DNA from: Clostridia bacterium
GTDB lineage: Bacteria > Bacillota > Clostridia > Oscillospirales > Acutalibacteraceae
NCBI GenBank assembly: GCA_017522225.1
Contig: JAFWZR010000026.1
Span: 1-64,000 of the forward strand
Reading direction: 5' to 3'
Length of the DNA: 64,000 nucleotides
Positions 46,897-55,230 of the stretch are shown here, piece by piece; within the stretch, counting starts at the first letter, position 1, and each line of letters begins with the position of its first letter. The notes under the pieces are model-generated. The model did no database searches, was not told the DNA's origin, and saw nothing but the letters and a program-made list of their open reading frames with translations. The translations under genes were made by a program, and so were the position numbers.

Positions 46897-47544
46897 ATGA
46901 AAAACAACATTACGGAATTGGTATTCATTCTTGACAGAAGCGGTTCAATGGCAGGACTCGAGTCGGACACAATCGGCGGCTTTAATGCGATGATTGAAAA
47001 GCAGAAGAAGCTTGACGGCGAGTGCTATGTTTCAACTGTCCTTTTTGATGACCGAATTGAGGTGCTGCACGACAGAAAAAAGCTCTCTTCAATTGAGAAA
47101 ATGACGGACAAGGATTATACCGTCAGAGGCTGTACGGCACTCATTGATGCAATCGGCTCATCTATCCGTCACATTGCCAATATTCACAAGTACGCCCGTC
47201 CCGAGGATGTACCGCAGAATACGATGTTTGTTATCACAACTGACGGAATGGAGAATGCAAGTCACCGTTACTCCGCCGATGATGTAAGACGAATGATTAA
47301 AAAGGAAAAAGAAGAGTACGGCTGGGAGTTTATTTTTATCGGTGCTAACATAGACGCGGTTGAAACTGCAGGTAACCTTGGTATAGACAGTGACAGAGCA
47401 GTCGATTACCGTGCTGACAGCAAGGGTACAAAGGTACTGTATTCGGCTGTATCGGATGCCGTGTGCAATATGCGTGAGTGCAGACCGATGAATAACAATT
47501 GGCGCGAGAAGCTCGACGAGGACTTTAACAACAGAGGTAAATAA
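46897..47544 (+). CDS. Cytoplasmic von Willebrand A-domain protein
   Basis: 215 residues from the ATG at 46897, six to seven bases after GGAGG; a TTG at 46882 overlaps that site and is rejected. A single vWA domain with the MIDAS motif DRSGSM, the later Thr (RGCTALIDAIG) and TTDGMENAS. No signal or membrane segment. It resembles TerY-like stand-alone vWA proteins that act as metal-dependent assembly factors. Its partner is unknown; the neighbouring macrodomain gene lies across a hairpin. Confidence 0.85.
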   Translation: MKNNITELVFILDRSGSMAGLESDTIGGFNAMIEKQKKLDGECYVSTVLFDDRIEVLHDRKKLSSIEKMTDKDYTVRGCTALIDAIGSSIRHIANIHKYARPEDVPQNTMFVITTDGMENASHRYSADDVRRMIKKEKEEYGWEFIFIGANIDAVETAGNLGIDSDRAVDYRADSKGTKVLYSAVSDAVCNMRECRPMNNNWREKLDEDFNNRGK

Positions 47545-47582
47545 TAACAAAAGCCGAAGCAAACGCTTCGGCTTTTGTTATT
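47543..47582. terminator. Bidirectional terminator between vWA gene and rqcH
   Basis: 18-base perfect arms, AATAACAAAAGCCGAAGC (47543-47560) and its complement (47565-47582), loop AAAC. The stop codons of both convergent genes lie in or at the edge of the hairpin. Confidence 0.92.
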
Positions 47583-49326
47583 TAACTTCCATTTTTTCGA
47601 TTCTTTCTCTCTCGGGTGTAACATTTACCGAATAATAAACGTGGTAAATAACCTTGCCCGGAGGGGCACCCTGAGGCTTCTTGAGGTGCCTGACATAAGT
47701 ATAATCAACGGGCACAAGCTTTGCGTCCCTTGCCTTGCTGTGGTAAGCAGCAATCTCCGCTGCTTCAACAATTGCATTGTCACTTATTTCCTGACCGTCA
47801 CTTACAATAATAACGTGTGAGCCGGGGAACTTCTGCGTGTGAAGCCACATATCGTTCTTCTGCGCAGTTTTAAGAGAGAGCTTGTCATTCTGCATATTGT
47901 TTCTGCCGACAAGCACACGGAAGCCGTCAGTTGTTCTGTATTCCATCGGCGGCAGAAGCTTTTGCTGTTTTGTGTTATTTTTACGCTTGAATCTCATAAA
48001 ACCGCTGACAACAAGCTCGTTTCTGATTTCCTCTATTTCAGCCTGCGTGCTTGCACGGTCAAGTGCATCGGCAACAGTCTCTAGGTATTGCAGGTCGTTC
48101 TGTCCCTGCTCGATCAGCTCGGTAAGCATTGTTTCTGCAGTCTTTGCTTTACGGTAATCCTTGAAATACTTCTGTGCATTCTGTGCAGGCGATTTTGAAG
48201 GATCAGCCTTGATGCGGAGGATTTTATTCTCGTCATAGTAGTTTTCAAGGTCATAATAAACTGCGCCTTTTTCGAGCCTGTAAAGATTTGCGTTGATAAG
48301 CTCGGCACTGATTCTGAGCAGCTCGCGGTCTGCACATTGCCTGAGTTCTGCCTGCTGAAGGCTTATTTTTTTTGAAATTCTCGCAATTGCAGAATTCAGA
48401 AACTTGACAAGATCCTGCGCCTTCTGTCGTGTTCTGTCAAGTCTGTCACACTCGTAATAGAACTCATCAAGCAAATCTGAAAAGCTTGATTTTTCCTCTG
48501 AGGTATACAAAAGACCGTATTGCCTGATAGGCATAAAGGAAAAGTCAACGGGCTTGCCTGTTTCGTCCTTGAGCATAAACGGAACACCGATACCATCCGT
48601 TACAGTTTTTCTCAGGTTATCAATAGCCTGTGCCAACAGATCGAAGGATTTATCGCTTACCTCGTCAACAAAAAGCTCACTGTCTTCACCTGCAAGCTCA
48701 CGGCTTGTCAGAGGTGATACGCCCTGCAGAGTGCAAAGAATTGCAGAAGAGAGAGTTTTTGTCGGATAAGACTTGATCTGTGCAATTATATTCTCTGTTG
48801 AATGCAGTGTTATGTTCAGCTTATTCTGCGGTGGGGGAGACGTATAGCTGAAGCCCGGCAGAAGTTGTCTTACGGTTGACTGACTCAGATCAACACGCTT
48901 GAGTGCATCAACAATTTTTCCGTCTGAGTCAAAGAGAATGATGTTGCTGTGCTTTGCCATAATCTCGATGGAAAGCGTAAGCTTTACTCTGTCACCGATT
49001 TCGTTTGCAGCATCAAAGTCAATATAAAGAACTCGGTCAAGCTCGGACTGTCTAACATCAATCAATGCAGCGTTCACAAGCCTTTTTCGCATCAGCATAC
49101 AGAACATCGGCGGGGTTGCAGGGTTCTCGGGTGCGTGCGAAGTGAAATGAATTCTCGGACTGTTTGCACGGACGCTCAGTAAAAGCTTTTTTGCACCGCC
49201 TTTACCGCGCAGATGGATAACCAGCTCCTCGCGGGAGGGCTGGTGTATTTTTTCAACACGGCTGAACTGTGCGCCGTCAAGTATTTCTTTTTTTGCGAGA
49301 CTTAAAAGTATACCGTCAAGTGCCAT
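47578..49326 (-). CDS. rqcH: RqcH / NFACT-family ribosome quality control protein
   Basis: 582 residues. The N-terminal NFACT-N domain (MALDGILLSLAKKE), a central coiled coil (about 290-440) and the C-terminal NFACT-R domain (WLHTQKFPGSHVII) are in family order; the length is normal. RqcH binds 50S subunits carrying stalled peptidyl-tRNA and adds C-terminal alanine tails for proteolysis. Often annotated as fibronectin-binding protein. Two bases separate it from the preceding nif3-like gene; last gene of the operon. Confidence 0.93.
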   Translation of the reverse strand: MALDGILLSLAKKEILDGAQFSRVEKIHQPSREELVIHLRGKGGAKKLLLSVRANSPRIHFTSHAPENPATPPMFCMLMRKRLVNAALIDVRQSELDRVLYIDFDAANEIGDRVKLTLSIEIMAKHSNIILFDSDGKIVDALKRVDLSQSTVRQLLPGFSYTSPPPQNKLNITLHSTENIIAQIKSYPTKTLSSAILCTLQGVSPLTSRELAGEDSELFVDEVSDKSFDLLAQAIDNLRKTVTDGIGVPFMLKDETGKPVDFSFMPIRQYGLLYTSEEKSSFSDLLDEFYYECDRLDRTRQKAQDLVKFLNSAIARISKKISLQQAELRQCADRELLRISAELINANLYRLEKGAVYYDLENYYDENKILRIKADPSKSPAQNAQKYFKDYRKAKTAETMLTELIEQGQNDLQYLETVADALDRASTQAEIEEIRNELVVSGFMRFKRKNNTKQQKLLPPMEYRTTDGFRVLVGRNNMQNDKLSLKTAQKNDMWLHTQKFPGSHVIIVSDGQEISDNAIVEAAEIAAYHSKARDAKLVPVDYTYVRHLKKPQGAPPGKVIYHVYYSVNVTPERERIEKMEVK

Positions 49327-49328
49327 AA

Positions 49329-50066
49329 TTACTCCGTAAACTGAACAGGATTTTCCTGTCTTAGATCAATAATTTCTATATCCGTAAACTGCTCCTGAAG
49401 CTTTTTAACAAGAACGGGAACAACGGGGAATTCTGTTTCAAAATGACCTGCCGCAATAAGGGTAATGCCTGAGCTGATTGCATCAAGGAAGTCATTGTGC
49501 TTTGCATCGCCTGTGATAAAAGCGTCGATTTCACCTGCTTCGGACATAAGCGAAGCACCTCCGCCCGTACAGATTGCAACCTTGTGTATGGCTTTGCCGC
49601 CGTCTGCAAAACGAACCTTGGTATCGAGAACTTTTGCAATGTGTGAAGCAAGGCTTTCAGCAGTGGTTTCATCAATGTCTGCATAACGCAGAATCGGATT
49701 CTCACCCTTGTATGATTTGAAGCCGAGCAATTCAGCAAGAGTATCGTTAGTACCGCCGTCAGCAATGTCAAGCGGTGTGTGCATACAGATTGCGCTGATT
49801 GAATTTGCTGCAAGCTCAAACGGCACACTGCCTTTGACAAACCTTTTCATTGAAGAAAAAATAACGGGGTGATGGCTTACTATAAGATCTGCACCGATTT
49901 CCTTGGCCTTCGCTGCAGCCTTTTCGTCAATGTCAAGAACAACGGCAACACGCTTTACGGGAGCATTCATATCGCCTACAAGCATACCGCTGTTGTCCCA
50001 ATCCTCCTGGGTTTCTACGGGGGATACGGTATTGAGATAATTATAAATATCTTTAACTCTTACCAT
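49329..50066 (-). CDS. Nif3-like dinuclear metal center protein
   Basis: 245 residues, the short form without the inserted PII-like domain. Metal-binding motifs include VSHHPVIF, CMHTPLDIADGGTND and the C-terminal AAGHFETE. Family members form hexamers and are often annotated as GTP cyclohydrolase I type 2, but a general function is not settled. The start overlaps the trmK end by 7 bp, the common trmK-nif3 pairing in Firmicutes. Confidence 0.92.
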   Translation of the reverse strand: MVRVKDIYNYLNTVSPVETQEDWDNSGMLVGDMNAPVKRVAVVLDIDEKAAAKAKEIGADLIVSHHPVIFSSMKRFVKGSVPFELAANSISAICMHTPLDIADGGTNDTLAELLGFKSYKGENPILRYADIDETTAESLASHIAKVLDTKVRFADGGKAIHKVAICTGGGASLMSEAGEIDAFITGDAKHNDFLDAISSGITLIAAGHFETEFPVVPVLVKKLQEQFTDIEIIDLRQENPVQFTE

Positions 50067-50737
50067 TTCTTCACCTCATCCAGTATGTATTGTAACGATT
50101 TGATTTCTTCGTTTTCGGGATCGATTTTCATCAAGGCTGAATGTCTTACTGATACACGGTGGAGCTTTTTCTGACAAAAGGCATCCGAAGCGTCATCCTT
50201 GCGGTAAAAAAAGTCACCGAACATATCTTCAATAGGGTCGTGCTCTGTTGTCTTGCCTGTAAAAACAGCGGACATACAGATATACGGCTTTTTGTCATCA
50301 ATACAGCTTGACTGCTCGATAATTTCAAAACCGTTTGACCACAGCCATCTTCTGACAACCTCGTCGTGAGACTGTGGCTGAAGAATAAGCTTGTATTTTT
50401 CATCTTTAATCCACGGTGCATCTTCAAGAATTTCGGAGATAAGTATGCCGCCCATACCTGCGATAACAATGTCATCCACCTCATCGGGCATAACATTACG
50501 AAGTCCATTGGAACGCAACAACTTCACCTTGTCGGCAATGCCGTAATGGTCAACAGTTGCCTGAGCGTTATCCAATGGACCCTTTCTCAAGTCTGCGGCG
50601 ATGGCAAAAGGAATAGTGCCATCGAGTAAAAGGGCAGCCGGAAGGTAAGCATGATCCGTGCCGATATCGGCAATACGCGAATCCTGTCTGACCATCTCAG
50701 CCGCCATAGTCAGTCTTGGTTTAAGTTCGACTCTCAT
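50060..50737 (-). CDS. trmK: tRNA (adenine-22-N1)-methyltransferase
   Basis: 225 residues. The N-terminal Rossmann methyltransferase has the SAM motif ADIGTDHAYLP and the catalytic-region motif VIAGMGGILI, followed by a helical C-terminal domain. TrmK makes m1A22 in tRNAs of Firmicutes. The start overlaps the DUF1858 gene stop by four bases; the end overlaps the nif3-like gene by 7 bp. Confidence 0.93.
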   Translation of the reverse strand: MRVELKPRLTMAAEMVRQDSRIADIGTDHAYLPAALLLDGTIPFAIAADLRKGPLDNAQATVDHYGIADKVKLLRSNGLRNVMPDEVDDIVIAGMGGILISEILEDAPWIKDEKYKLILQPQSHDEVVRRWLWSNGFEIIEQSSCIDDKKPYICMSAVFTGKTTEHDPIEDMFGDFFYRKDDASDAFCQKKLHRVSVRHSALMKIDPENEEIKSLQYILDEVKKW

Positions 50738-50937
50738 TTACTTGCGAGATATGCGTTAATGTCAGCAACAAGCTCTTCAACGTCAACACCGTGTACCTGA
50801 CAAGCCATCTCAAGAGTTTCGCCTCTTGCGGAAGGACAGCCGAGACAGTGCATACCCATATTAAGGAAGAACTGTGCGGTACCTACATCAGCGTCAAGAA
50901 TATCACCGATAAGCATATCTTTTGTTACTTCTGTCAT
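50734..50937 (-). CDS. DUF1858 small redox-like protein
   Basis: 67 residues from the ATG at 50937, six to seven bases after GGAGG; a start nine codons further upstream would run through that site. The CLGCPSARGETLEMACQVHG segment carries the CxxC and downstream Cys typical of DUF1858 proteins, suggesting redox or metal binding. First gene of the DUF1858-trmK-nif3-rqcH operon and coupled to trmK by ATGA. Confidence 0.88.
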   Translation of the reverse strand: MTEVTKDMLIGDILDADVGTAQFFLNMGMHCLGCPSARGETLEMACQVHGVDVEELVADINAYLASK

Positions 50938-50968
50938 AATAAAACCTCCGAAAATAAGATACACTTAT

Positions 50969-50996
50969 ATTATACACATTTCTGCAGTTTTTTCAA
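50969..50996 (-). promoter_or_regulatory. Promoter of the DUF1858-trmK-nif3-rqcH operon
   Basis: Minus strand: TTGAAA (50991-50996), 16-bp spacer, TATAAT (50969-50974). Confidence 0.6.
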
Positions 50997-51013
50997 GTGA
51001 TATAAAATTTTAC

Positions 51014-51042
51014 TTTTCAAAATGCAATAAAGATGGTATAAT
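51014..51042 (+). promoter_or_regulatory. Promoter of ispE
   Basis: TTTTCA (51014-51019), 17-bp spacer, TATAAT (51037-51042), 34 bp upstream of the ATG. Confidence 0.5.
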
Positions 51043-51075
51043 ACTTGCGATGAAAAATAAATGTGAGGTATCACA

Positions 51076-51948
51076 ATGAAAGTTACTTATGATGCGGCGG
51101 CAAAAATCAACCTTATGCTGGATATTCTTGCCCGTCTCGAAAACGGATATCACAGTCTCTTTATGCTTATGCAGTCCGTTGACCTTTACGACACTGTAAC
51201 AGTTGAAACGGATAACAGCGGAGCAATCACCATCACCTCTGACGAGGAAGGTATACCGTGCGACAAACGAAATATAGCATACAAGGCGGCTGAGGCTTTC
51301 TTCAATGCAACGGGTGTGCAGAACACCGGTATTAAGATTCATCTGCAGAAGCGTATTCCTTTTGAAGCGGGAATGGCGGGAGGCAGTGCTGACGGAGCAT
51401 CGGTTATTGCCGCACTTAATGATATTTATAAAACAGAGCTTACGGACGCTGAGCTTTGCCGTATCGGACTCAGGGTCGGTGCCGATGTACCGTTCTGCCT
51501 CAAGGGAGGCACATGTCTGGCGCAGAATGTTGGTGAAATTCTGTCACCGTTACCCGATCTTGATGAGTGTTATATTGTGCTTGCAAAACCCGAGAGGGGA
51601 GTTTCCACAAAGGAGGCTTTTGCAGCATTTGACACCGCAACCAATATCCGCCACCTTGATACCTGTGCGATGCTTTATGCGGCATCTCAGGGTGACCTTT
51701 ATGAAATATGTAAGCATACGAAAAATGTTTTTGAACAGCTTATCGAAGTGCCCGAGCGTGTGCCTATCAAATCAACGCTCAACCGACACGGTGCAATTGC
51801 TGCTTGCATGAGCGGAAGCGGTCCGACAGTTTACGGTATTTTTGACGATGAGTCAAAGGCACAGTCTGCGGCATCAGCTCTCAGGTCTTTGGTTAAAAAC
51901 ATCTACATCACAAAACCTGTCAGAAGCGGACTGGTCAGAAAAGATTAA
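51076..51948 (+). CDS. ispE: 4-diphosphocytidyl-2-C-methyl-D-erythritol kinase
   Basis: GHMP kinase of the non-mevalonate (MEP) isoprenoid pathway. 290 residues. The substrate motif KINLMLDIL...NGYHSL, the ATP loop FEAGMAGGSADGAS (Met where Leu or Gly is common) and the C-terminal SGSGPTVYG are present. GAGGT precedes the ATG. Monocistronic, divergent from the trmK operon. Confidence 0.96.
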   Translation: MKVTYDAAAKINLMLDILARLENGYHSLFMLMQSVDLYDTVTVETDNSGAITITSDEEGIPCDKRNIAYKAAEAFFNATGVQNTGIKIHLQKRIPFEAGMAGGSADGASVIAALNDIYKTELTDAELCRIGLRVGADVPFCLKGGTCLAQNVGEILSPLPDLDECYIVLAKPERGVSTKEAFAAFDTATNIRHLDTCAMLYAASQGDLYEICKHTKNVFEQLIEVPERVPIKSTLNRHGAIAACMSGSGPTVYGIFDDESKAQSAASALRSLVKNIYITKPVRSGLVRKD

Positions 51949-51976
51949 TCAGAATCAAAAACAAAACTTAAAAAAC

Positions 51977-52001
51977 AGGCTCGGGCGTTCAGCCCGAGCC
52001 T
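51977..52001. terminator. Bidirectional terminator between ispE and a DUF4474 gene
   Basis: AGGCTCGGGC (51977-51986) / GCCCGAGCCT (51992-52001), 10 bp GC-rich, between convergent genes. Confidence 0.88.
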
Positions 52002-52016
52002 TTACTGTTTATTTGA

Positions 52017-53030
52017 TTACTGCCAGATAAATGTTACTGAATTCTTCATATAGTTGATGTGGTAATTCTTACCCTTTTCAAACTTATACGGTCTGGATGT
52101 GAATGTTGCGTTATGCTCAATCTTGTCAACCTCTTCAAGTCCCTTGACAAAAGCTGTCATCATTTCTGAATCCGGGAAGTAGAGTGTTGCATCAAGCTTA
52201 ACCTCCTGAGTAGCGGCAGGTGTTGAACCCCAGTCTGCAAGAGCACCGGGAACGAAGCCTGTGAGCCACCATGAGTACTGTGTTCCTCGTGAGAAGAGGA
52301 GAGAGTTATTTCTGAAAAGGCTCATGCTCATCTTGATAAGCATATCATCGTCAGCGCACTTGAAGTAGTTAACGCCGTTTTCATCAATAAGTTCATCCTC
52401 AAAGTCACGGTAGTAAAGACCGATTTCAGCACCGATAAGAACCCAGCCGTACTGACCCTTCCAAAGCTGAACCATCCACTCTTTGTTGTCGTACTCAAAG
52501 AAAATTCTTGAGGTATCGAACCAACAAACGATCATGGGAGCGGCAACGTCGTAGATGAATGTATAGCCGAATGTTCTCTGCCATGCGTTACTTGAAGCGT
52601 AGAAAACGCCTTCTCTTGCGTCATAAGAGAAACCGAGAAGACCTGAACCGTCAGGGTTTGTAACCTTGCCTGTTGCGGGGTCGTACCAGAAACCGCCTAT
52701 AATTTCAACGCGTCCTGATTCAACGGGTGAGCCGGCGGGGAAGCTTGTGATCTTGCCAACAGCGTAATGAAGGATGTAAAGTGCATCAGTTGAGTTAATC
52801 TTACCGTTACCGTCAACGTCAGCAGCCTTCTTTTCTGCAGCAGTAAGAGTTTCCTGACCTGTGCAGTATCTTACAATGATAAGTGAGTCGAAAGAGTTGA
52901 TTGCGGCGTCGCTGTTTGCGTCACCGATTGTATTGTCAGCAGCAGCTGTTGTAACAGCAAACATTGCAAAGGTACCTGCTACAATACACAGAGAAAGAAT
53001 TACTGAAATAATAGATTTTGCCAATTTCAT
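52017..53030 (-). CDS. Secreted DUF4474 protein with N-terminal dockerin
   Basis: 337 residues. Signal peptide 1-31. The dockerin is at the N-terminus (about 34-95) with two calcium-loop repeats, GDANSDAAINSFDSL and ADVDGNGKINSTDAL. A DUF4474 domain follows (about 115-300): YDAREGVFYASSNAWQRTFGY and EWMVQLWKGQYGWV. Its function is unknown. The gene is 25 bp after another dockerin gene on the same strand and probably shares its transcript. GGAGGAT precedes the ATG. Confidence 0.85.
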   Translation of the reverse strand: MKLAKSIISVILSLCIVAGTFAMFAVTTAAADNTIGDANSDAAINSFDSLIIVRYCTGQETLTAAEKKAADVDGNGKINSTDALYILHYAVGKITSFPAGSPVESGRVEIIGGFWYDPATGKVTNPDGSGLLGFSYDAREGVFYASSNAWQRTFGYTFIYDVAAPMIVCWFDTSRIFFEYDNKEWMVQLWKGQYGWVLIGAEIGLYYRDFEDELIDENGVNYFKCADDDMLIKMSMSLFRNNSLLFSRGTQYSWWLTGFVPGALADWGSTPAATQEVKLDATLYFPDSEMMTAFVKGLEEVDKIEHNATFTSRPYKFEKGKNYHINYMKNSVTFIWQ

Positions 53031-53055
53031 CTTGATATCCTCCTGACAGTTTTAA

Positions 53056-53922
53056 TTAGAATGTTAATCTTTTTCCGACAACAAACTGAAGTATGGTTAA
53101 AGCATCAGTAGAGTCTACATTGCCTTCCTTGGTTACATCAGCTTGTGCTAACTGAGCATTGTTAAGTGTGAGCTTACTTACCGAATACTGAAGAATCATA
53201 AGTGCGTCGCCCGAGTCTACCTTTTTGTCATTGTTAACATCACCAAGAATACTTGCGCCCTTGGCAAGGAAGATTACGGGGAAGGGAGCACGCTTACCTG
53301 CGAATGTTGCATAAAGTACTGCGTGACCCGGTTCAAGATAATCAATATCCTGTGAAACAGCCCAACCGATCAGCTTGTTTTCGGGGTAAGAAATCTGCTT
53401 TACAGTTCCGTCCTTGTAAAAAACCTTCAGTCTGATACCGGTCATATCAAACTCGGTAAACTCAACATCTCCGATACCGCTCATTTTCCAATCAGTACCT
53501 TCGTGAAGAAGAGTTTTCTTGGGGGGAGTTAAAACGATGATACTGTCAGCCTCGATAAGCTTGATTGTAACCGAAGCATAAACCTTTGAGCCGAAGCTGT
53601 CGCAGAAAATGTGCATTGTGTTGTCACCTGCAACCCATGAACCGGATGCCGGCTTGGAATACATGTTCGGCCAGGCGCCGGAAGCATCATATTCAACCGT
53701 CTTACCTTTGTAAGAAAGAGATGTGCCTGAAAGGTCAACACCGCCGATAAAAGAAATTTTACCGGACTTGTCGTATGACCAGTCAATTCCCTGATAGAAT
53801 GTTGTTTTCGGAGACTTGACTACGGTAACATCGGCAGCGAAAGCGGCGACACTTACCGCGGAAAATGCGAGGAGTAAAGCTAACATCAGCGAAACTAAAC
53901 TTCTGAGTGTTATTTTCTTCAT
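53056..53922 (-). CDS. Secreted Ig-like protein with C-terminal dockerin
   Basis: 288 residues. Signal peptide 1-29. Two similar beta domains of about 90 residues (VKSPKTTFYQGIDWSYDKSG and TPPKKTLLHEGTDWKMSGIG) look like bacterial Ig-like folds. The C-terminal dockerin (about 225-285) has GDVNNDKKVDSGDAL and ADVTKEGNVDSTDAL. No catalytic residues are visible. First gene of a two-gene operon with the DUF4474 dockerin protein. GGAGGATCC precedes the ATG. Confidence 0.8.
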   Translation of the reverse strand: MKKITLRSLVSLMLALLLAFSAVSVAAFAADVTVVKSPKTTFYQGIDWSYDKSGKISFIGGVDLSGTSLSYKGKTVEYDASGAWPNMYSKPASGSWVAGDNTMHIFCDSFGSKVYASVTIKLIEADSIIVLTPPKKTLLHEGTDWKMSGIGDVEFTEFDMTGIRLKVFYKDGTVKQISYPENKLIGWAVSQDIDYLEPGHAVLYATFAGKRAPFPVIFLAKGASILGDVNNDKKVDSGDALMILQYSVSKLTLNNAQLAQADVTKEGNVDSTDALTILQFVVGKRLTF

Positions 53923-53961
53923 CGTAGGATCCTCCTTATGAAGATATTTATATTCTTATGT

Positions 53962-53990
53962 ATTATACATTATAAATGCTTGCGTGTCAA
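53962..53990 (-). promoter_or_regulatory. Promoter of the minus-strand dockerin operon
   Basis: Minus strand: TTGACA (53985-53990), 17-bp spacer, TATAAT (53962-53967): full consensus. Confidence 0.85.
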
Positions 53991-54036
53991 TCTATGATTA
54001 CATATAACACACAGTTGATTTTGTAAAAACTTTCTG

Positions 54037-54065
54037 TTGACAAGATGTTGATATTGATATATAAT
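54037..54065 (+). promoter_or_regulatory. Promoter of the plus-strand dockerin gene
   Basis: TTGACA (54037-54042), 17-bp spacer, TATAAT (54060-54065): full consensus, diverging from the minus-strand promoter about 50 bp away. Confidence 0.85.
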
Positions 54066-54074
54066 GTTGACGAA

Positions 54075-54119
54075 TATAATGCACAAACTGTGGGATTGCG
54101 TGCCTGCTAGTGCATTATA
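54075..54119 (+). promoter_or_regulatory. Leader inverted repeat of the dockerin gene
   Basis: TATAATGCAC (54075-54084) / GTGCATTATA (54110-54119), perfect 10 bp with a 25-base loop, between the promoter and the ribosome binding site. Leader hairpin or operator; no T-run. Confidence 0.55.
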
Positions 54120-54140
54120 GAATATGAAAGGACTGGTAGA

Positions 54141-55133
54141 ATGAAGAAAACTTCGTTCAGGGTTCTGTCTCTGGTGCTATCCCTTGTGATTGCATTCAGC
54201 TGCGTTGTCTGCGCATCTGCCTTTGAGGGCAGATACGGTGACACTGACGGCAAAGGAGTTGTAGACTCCACGGATGCTCTTGCAATTCTTCTCCACTCGG
54301 TTGGGAAGAAGCCGCTTACAGGTGACGCCTTAATCAGAGCCGATGTCAACGCCGACACTTATGTCAACTCGTCGGATGCACTTGAAGTTCTTTTGTTTAC
54401 TGTCGGTAGGGTAGATAAGTTCAAGGCTGAAACGACAGCTCCTCCGGAAGCACCGGAAAAGGAAATTCTTGGGCTTTATACCGATGCAGTGGACAAGATG
54501 TACGAGATTGTTCCGTTTTACAGATTGAAGAATGTTGTCGAAACTGTTGATGTCAGCACTTCAGGAGATATTGAACTCGATGCCGAGATGCAAGCAAGTC
54601 TTAAAGAACAGATGCAGGAAAAATCTGTCAACAAATCTGTATATCCTTTGGGTTCAAATGGTGCAAGGTTAAATCTTCCGAGGCAGTTTTCTGTAGACGA
54701 TGCTGCAAAGTTTGAAAGTGTTGACTATGAATTGCTTGAAACCGGTGAATATAAGCTTGTTATCCGTTTTAAAGATGAAATTAATCCTACAAAAGAAGGT
54801 TTGATTATTAAGGCTTTCGGTTTGCCGGATGAGGAAGAATTCAAATCATCACTTCAAAACGAGTTTGCTGATTTATCTGCAAGCCTGGGCGGTCTGGCAA
54901 CAATTTCCGCCGGTGATGTTAAGTATGAAAATGCTTCAGTAACTTGTGTATGGAATCCTGAAACAAATGAAGTTGTTTCTTATGAAACTGTTTGTGATAT
55001 GTCTGTTAGTGTAAAATTTTCGGTTAAGGTTGAAATCTTTTTTGTACCTGTTGAAAAAACACTCAACATTAATATGGTAACCCGTACAACAAACAGTTAC
55101 ACAGATTTCCGATACACGGAAGAAACAGTTTAA
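54141..55133 (+). CDS. Secreted protein with N-terminal dockerin and unknown C-terminal domain
   Basis: 330 residues. Signal peptide 1-28 (ending CASA), then a dockerin (about 31-95) with GDTDGKGVVDSTDAL and ADVNADTYVNSSDAL. A Pro/Thr linker joins it to an alpha-beta domain of about 220 residues with many Glu/Lys strands and no recognised motif; the repeating ETVDVSTSG and SYETVCDMSVSVKF pattern resembles lipoprotein-like fold domains. AAAGGA lies upstream of the ATG. It diverges from the other two dockerin genes. Confidence 0.75.
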   Translation: MKKTSFRVLSLVLSLVIAFSCVVCASAFEGRYGDTDGKGVVDSTDALAILLHSVGKKPLTGDALIRADVNADTYVNSSDALEVLLFTVGRVDKFKAETTAPPEAPEKEILGLYTDAVDKMYEIVPFYRLKNVVETVDVSTSGDIELDAEMQASLKEQMQEKSVNKSVYPLGSNGARLNLPRQFSVDDAAKFESVDYELLETGEYKLVIRFKDEINPTKEGLIIKAFGLPDEEEFKSSLQNEFADLSASLGGLATISAGDVKYENASVTCVWNPETNEVVSYETVCDMSVSVKFSVKVEIFFVPVEKTLNINMVTRTTNSYTDFRYTEETV

Positions 55134-55230
55134 TTTATTCTAGTTTTAGCTCGTCGGCGTTTTCGCCTAAAATGACCGATGTCTAAATATATGTGCTTTG
55201 ACACAAATATAATAAGGAGATGGTTATACG

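Noticed and set aside
47158-47562. 134-residue minus-strand open frame opposite the vWA gene
   Set aside because: It lies across the vWA gene and its terminator, with no recognisable motif.
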